The notes under the pieces were generated by a model that worked only from the letters and a program-made list of their open reading frames with translations, made no database searches and was not told the DNA's origin. This document shows, piece after piece, positions 43,934 to 46,739 of a stretch of DNA of 46,739 nt. The DNA is from a virus. The first letter of the stretch is position 1. Every line of letters begins with the position of its first letter. The stretch covers positions 1 through 46,739 of IMG/VR virus record IMGVR_UViG_3300037010_001408; one strand, written 5' to 3'. The position numbers were made by a program, and so were the translations under genes.

Positions 43934-45040
43934 ATGAAAAACACGCTATTAAGAGATGCTATTGCTGATGCAAAGTTAGTGAAGAAACTAGCAATTGACC
44001 AAGCAAGAGAACGTCTTAACGAAGAATTAACTGGTAAAGTTAGAAAAATCGTATCTAAAAATTTGAATGAAGATGAAGATCTTGATTCTGAATTAAATAA
44101 AGATGATTTGGATGAAGCTTTTGAACCAGATGAAGATGACAATCTTGATGAAAATCTTAACGAAGATGACAATCTTGATGAAAATCTTAACGAAGGTGAC
44201 GAGCCTGACGAAGATAATCTTGATGAAGATTTAGATACAACAGATGATGACGAAGATGATCTTGATGATCTTGACGGAACATTTGATGATGAAAACGACA
44301 AGTTAGATGAAGGTACCGAACCTGATGCTGATGATGATATTACTGAAGGTGAAGATCATACTGAACCTGATGCTGATGATATTGATGAAGCATTGTTACC
44401 TGAAGATGAAGACTTTAGCGATCTTAACATCCCAGATGAAGATGAAACTAAAGATGATACTGATATTATGGCTGAACTTGATGCACTTGACCAAGACAAT
44501 GACGGAGACGTCGATGATGTAGATTCAACATTAGTTCCAGAATCTTCAGATGGTACTGGTGATGTAACGGCAGCTGCTGGTGATACTGAACCTGATGCAG
44601 ATGATCTTAAATCTAAATTAGAAGCTGTTGACAAACAACTTCAAGCAACGGTTAAAGAAAATATTAAATTGAAAAAAGCCCTTAAAATTCACGAGAATGC
44701 GGTAACGTATTTAAAGAAAGAATATGCTAAGGTTAACTTATTCAATAGCAAGCTTTATTACACAACCAAAGTATTAAAAGCTATTGGTCTTGATGAAGCA
44801 CAAAAACGTAATGTAATTGCAATGTATGATCGCGCTAATTCACTTCGTGAAGTTCGTTTGATACATGATACTGTTGTAAAGACATTAAACAAAATCAAAA
44901 CAAAAAATCTTTCAAAGATTGCTGAAAGCGCAGGCTCAAGTCGTTCAGTGAAAGTTGTTAATGGAAAGAAACGCGAAGTAATATTCGAAGATAAAAACCT
45001 TAACAGAATGAATCAATTAGCATTCAATGGTAAAAAATAA
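43934..45040 (+). CDS. 22: Prohead core scaffolding protein (gp22) with long acidic insert
   Basis: 368 residues from ATG 43934 (AGGAG upstream; a TTG at 43916 is rejected). The C-terminal region with NLFNSKLYYTTKVLKAIGLD, then NVIAMYDRANSLREVRLIHD, matches gp22 cores. The N-terminus is basic helical. Between about 45 and 204 is an extreme Asp/Glu-rich segment with DQDNDGDVDDVD (186-197), an EF-hand-like loop, and a 30-bp exact tandem duplication. gp22 forms the internal scaffold that is degraded by gp21. T4 gp22 (269 residues) is also acidic but lacks such a long insert. Confidence 0.85.
   Translation: MKNTLLRDAIADAKLVKKLAIDQARERLNEELTGKVRKIVSKNLNEDEDLDSELNKDDLDEAFEPDEDDNLDENLNEDDNLDENLNEGDEPDEDNLDEDLDTTDDDEDDLDDLDGTFDDENDKLDEGTEPDADDDITEGEDHTEPDADDIDEALLPEDEDFSDLNIPDEDETKDDTDIMAELDALDQDNDGDVDDVDSTLVPESSDGTGDVTAAAGDTEPDADDLKSKLEAVDKQLQATVKENIKLKKALKIHENAVTYLKKEYAKVNLFNSKLYYTTKVLKAIGLDEAQKRNVIAMYDRANSLREVRLIHDTVVKTLNKIKTKNLSKIAESAGSSRSVKVVNGKKREVIFEDKNLNRMNQLAFNGKK
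44132..44191 (+). repeat. 30-bp exact tandem duplication within gp22 acidic region
   Basis: The unit starting GAAGATGACAATCTTG occurs twice in perfect tandem (44132-44161 and 44162-44191), encoding EDDNLDENLN twice. A diverged third copy follows. Identical DNA in an otherwise diverged acidic stretch indicates recent slippage expansion, in frame. Confidence 0.85.
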
Positions 45041-45067
45041 TTAATTAAAATCACTTAGGAGTGAAAT

Positions 45068-46738
45068 ATGAAAAAAATAAAATATCAAAACTTGTTTGAA
45101 GGCCCAAGCTACGAAGAAAAGTTAGCTGTGTCTACTAAAGGACTTGTTGCGAAATGGCAAAAAACTGGACTTTTACGTGGTCTTAAGACTCAACGTGAAG
45201 TCTCTGCTATGAGCTTAGTTCTTGAAAATCAAGCAAAACAATTGGTTAAGGAATCTTCTTTAGTCAATGGCCCTGGTACTGAAGAGTGGAGTGGTATTGC
45301 ACTTCCATTAGTAAGACGTCTTATTGCTGATATCGCAGCACAAGAGTTCGTTTCAGTACAACCTATGGCTCAACCTAGCGGTCTTGTATTCTTCTTAGAC
45401 TTCAAGTACGGTAGCGGTGCTCAATTAGGCTTTACTCAAAACGCATCAATTTATGGTGGTGATAAAAATGCAGATGGTACTACAGGTTTATTCGGTCGTA
45501 CTAACTCAGCAACTGGTGGTCTTTACGGTGCTGGTCATTTTGCATATTCAATTAACAACTTCCAATCGGCTAGCTTAACAGCAACTGTAACAACTGGTAG
45601 TTGGATTGATGTTAACTTGTCAACTGCTTTAAGCGCATCAGCTGCTGTAAGTAACATTAAGAAATTAGCTGTTACCGCAGGTCCTGAAATTGACGTTTAT
45701 GCAGCACGTGCATTTAACCTTTCATCAGCAAACGCAACTAACGCGGCATTAGTATTCTATCACGACTATACAACTGTTAGTCAAAGTGGTGCTAATTATG
45801 TTGTAACATTTGTAGCCGACGCAACAGCAGCAACTGCTTTAGCAGCAGGTACAAACGCTTTAACACATGCATCTGCTTCAGCAGCATCAGCATGGACATT
45901 GGATTACGTAAAACAAACCACAGCTGATAACCGTGGTGATTTCGAAGATATTTCAGTTTCAGGTTCTTTTGTTGCTCTTGACATCCCTGAAGTTGACATT
46001 ATGATTAAATCTGAGACTGTAGTTGCTAAGACTCGTAAGATGAAGGCAGTATGGACTCAAGAAACCGTTCAAGATCTTCAAGCTTACCAAGCTGTTGATG
46101 CAGAAATGGAATTAACAAACATTCTTAATGAACACCTTGCTCAAGAAATTGACTTGGAAATCTTAGAAATGTTAATCCAAGCTGCTCCAACAATAGACTA
46201 TTGGTCAGCAAGAATCGGTTATGAGTACAATGCAGGTACAAAAACATTACAAAATAATGGTACCAATGCAATGGCTTATACACAACAAACATGGTTCCAA
46301 ACATTAGGTACAAAGATTACCAAGATGAGTAGCCGTATACATCAAAAAACATTACGTGGTGGTGCAAACTTCCTTGTATGTTCACCTGATGTTGCAACCA
46401 TCTTAGAATCTATCCCTGGTTATGCAACCGATGCAGCTGGTGATGAAAAAGAATTTGCTATGGGTATATCTCGTTCAAGTTCATTCAAATCACGCATCAA
46501 GATTTATAAGAACCCTTATTTCACAAATAACGTAATGTTACTTGGTTATAAAGGTACCAGTTTCTTCGAAAGTGGAGCTGCTTATTTACCTTACGTGCCT
46601 TTGATGAGCACACCTGTTATCTATGATCCTGTTACATTTACTCCACGTAAAGGTATCATGACAAGATATGCAAAGAAGGTTCTTCGTCCTGAGTTCTTCG
46701 GCTTAATTGGCGTAGAAGGTATCGACGTTGTATTCTAA
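45068..46738 (+). CDS. 23: Major capsid protein (gp23)
   Basis: 556 residues, complete: the stop TAA is at 46736-46738, one base before the window end. Family features are NGPGTEEWSGIALPLVRRLI, then AAQEFVSVQPMAQPSGLVFF near residues 80-115, and KAVWTQETVQDLQAYQAVD and FLVCSPDVATILESIPG later. An N-terminal about 60-residue segment ending before the conserved core could be the part removed by gp21 (LFEGP near residue 9-13). Start is preceded by TTAGGAGTGAAAT. Codons look less AT-extreme than elsewhere, consistent with high expression. Confidence 0.95.
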   Translation: MKKIKYQNLFEGPSYEEKLAVSTKGLVAKWQKTGLLRGLKTQREVSAMSLVLENQAKQLVKESSLVNGPGTEEWSGIALPLVRRLIADIAAQEFVSVQPMAQPSGLVFFLDFKYGSGAQLGFTQNASIYGGDKNADGTTGLFGRTNSATGGLYGAGHFAYSINNFQSASLTATVTTGSWIDVNLSTALSASAAVSNIKKLAVTAGPEIDVYAARAFNLSSANATNAALVFYHDYTTVSQSGANYVVTFVADATAATALAAGTNALTHASASAASAWTLDYVKQTTADNRGDFEDISVSGSFVALDIPEVDIMIKSETVVAKTRKMKAVWTQETVQDLQAYQAVDAEMELTNILNEHLAQEIDLEILEMLIQAAPTIDYWSARIGYEYNAGTKTLQNNGTNAMAYTQQTWFQTLGTKITKMSSRIHQKTLRGGANFLVCSPDVATILESIPGYATDAAGDEKEFAMGISRSSSFKSRIKIYKNPYFTNNVMLLGYKGTSFFESGAAYLPYVPLMSTPVIYDPVTFTPRKGIMTRYAKKVLRPEFFGLIGVEGIDVVF

Positions 46739-46739
46739 A

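Noticed and set aside
43903-44301. 132-residue minus-strand ORF, almost all Ser/Arg
   Set aside because: It is the antisense of the Asp/Glu-rich gp22 tract; the serine richness follows from GAT/GAA codons read backwards.
1-46739. tRNA genes and CRISPR arrays
   Set aside because: I saw no cloverleaf-like GC-rich segment with GTTCRA arm and no regularly spaced direct repeats; a dedicated scan would be needed to exclude tRNAs fully.

Overview
This window is one side of the genome of a large, strongly AT-rich tailed phage with a T4-like (contractile-tail) plan. Every gene I accept is on the + strand. Genes are packed with overlaps of 1-60 bases or gaps of a few bases. Hallmarks readable from the proteins are a gp55-type late sigma factor, a gp5-like spike, gp25, gp6, a gp61-type primase, the gp47/gp46 recombination nuclease, terminase gp17, portal gp20, prohead protease gp21, core scaffold gp22 and major capsid protein gp23. 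The host cannot be fixed from the sequence. Shine-Dalgarno-like AGGAG/GGAGG/AGGT strings precede many starts. A tail protein carries six fibronectin-III repeats of a style I associate with secreted Bacteroidota proteins, so the clues point in different directions.

Layout. 1-5915: small and membrane proteins, a zinc-ribbon protein, peptide deformylase, a membrane-anchored lytic transglycosylase, an HD-domain protein and the late sigma factor, closed by a clear hairpin terminator (5935-5966). 6031-23606: a baseplate/tail block (spike, gp25, gp6, a DNRLRE-like protein, two related large structural proteins of which one carries the FN3 array, two adjacent genes that look like a split structural protein, and three smaller tail proteins). 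23616-28700: a DNA-metabolism island with a PD-(D/E)xK nuclease, a primase, and a single 1061-residue protein fusing gp47 (SbcD-like) to gp46 (SbcC-like). 28672-32342: two more structural genes, the second broken by a frameshift plus a stop codon. 32396-33185: a holin-like protein overlapping a CHAP-type endolysin. 33181-34980: a nucleotidyltransferase-ligase fusion that apparently starts at ATT. 35002-46738: the packaging and head block (zinc-finger protein, terminase, SpoT-like HD protein, portal, several small head-region proteins, prohead protease, ribosomal protein bS21, scaffold, capsid).

A recurring string TATATTTAT(A/T) lies in six of the few non-coding gaps, each time shortly upstream of a gene (1591, 5986, 7533, 24248, 32356, 43787). 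I propose it as the phage's own promoter class, plausibly read by the encoded gp55-like sigma factor. The capsid operon (22-23) has the longest leader, with this motif, an 18-bp perfect palindrome and two hairpins.

Strongest candidates for new biology are the fused gp47-gp46; the ATT-initiated NMNAT/ligase fusion; the cluster of small head-region proteins whose N-termini resemble capsid-targeting peptides; the phage bS21 and deformylase as ribosome-directed functions; and the overlapping lysis cassette.
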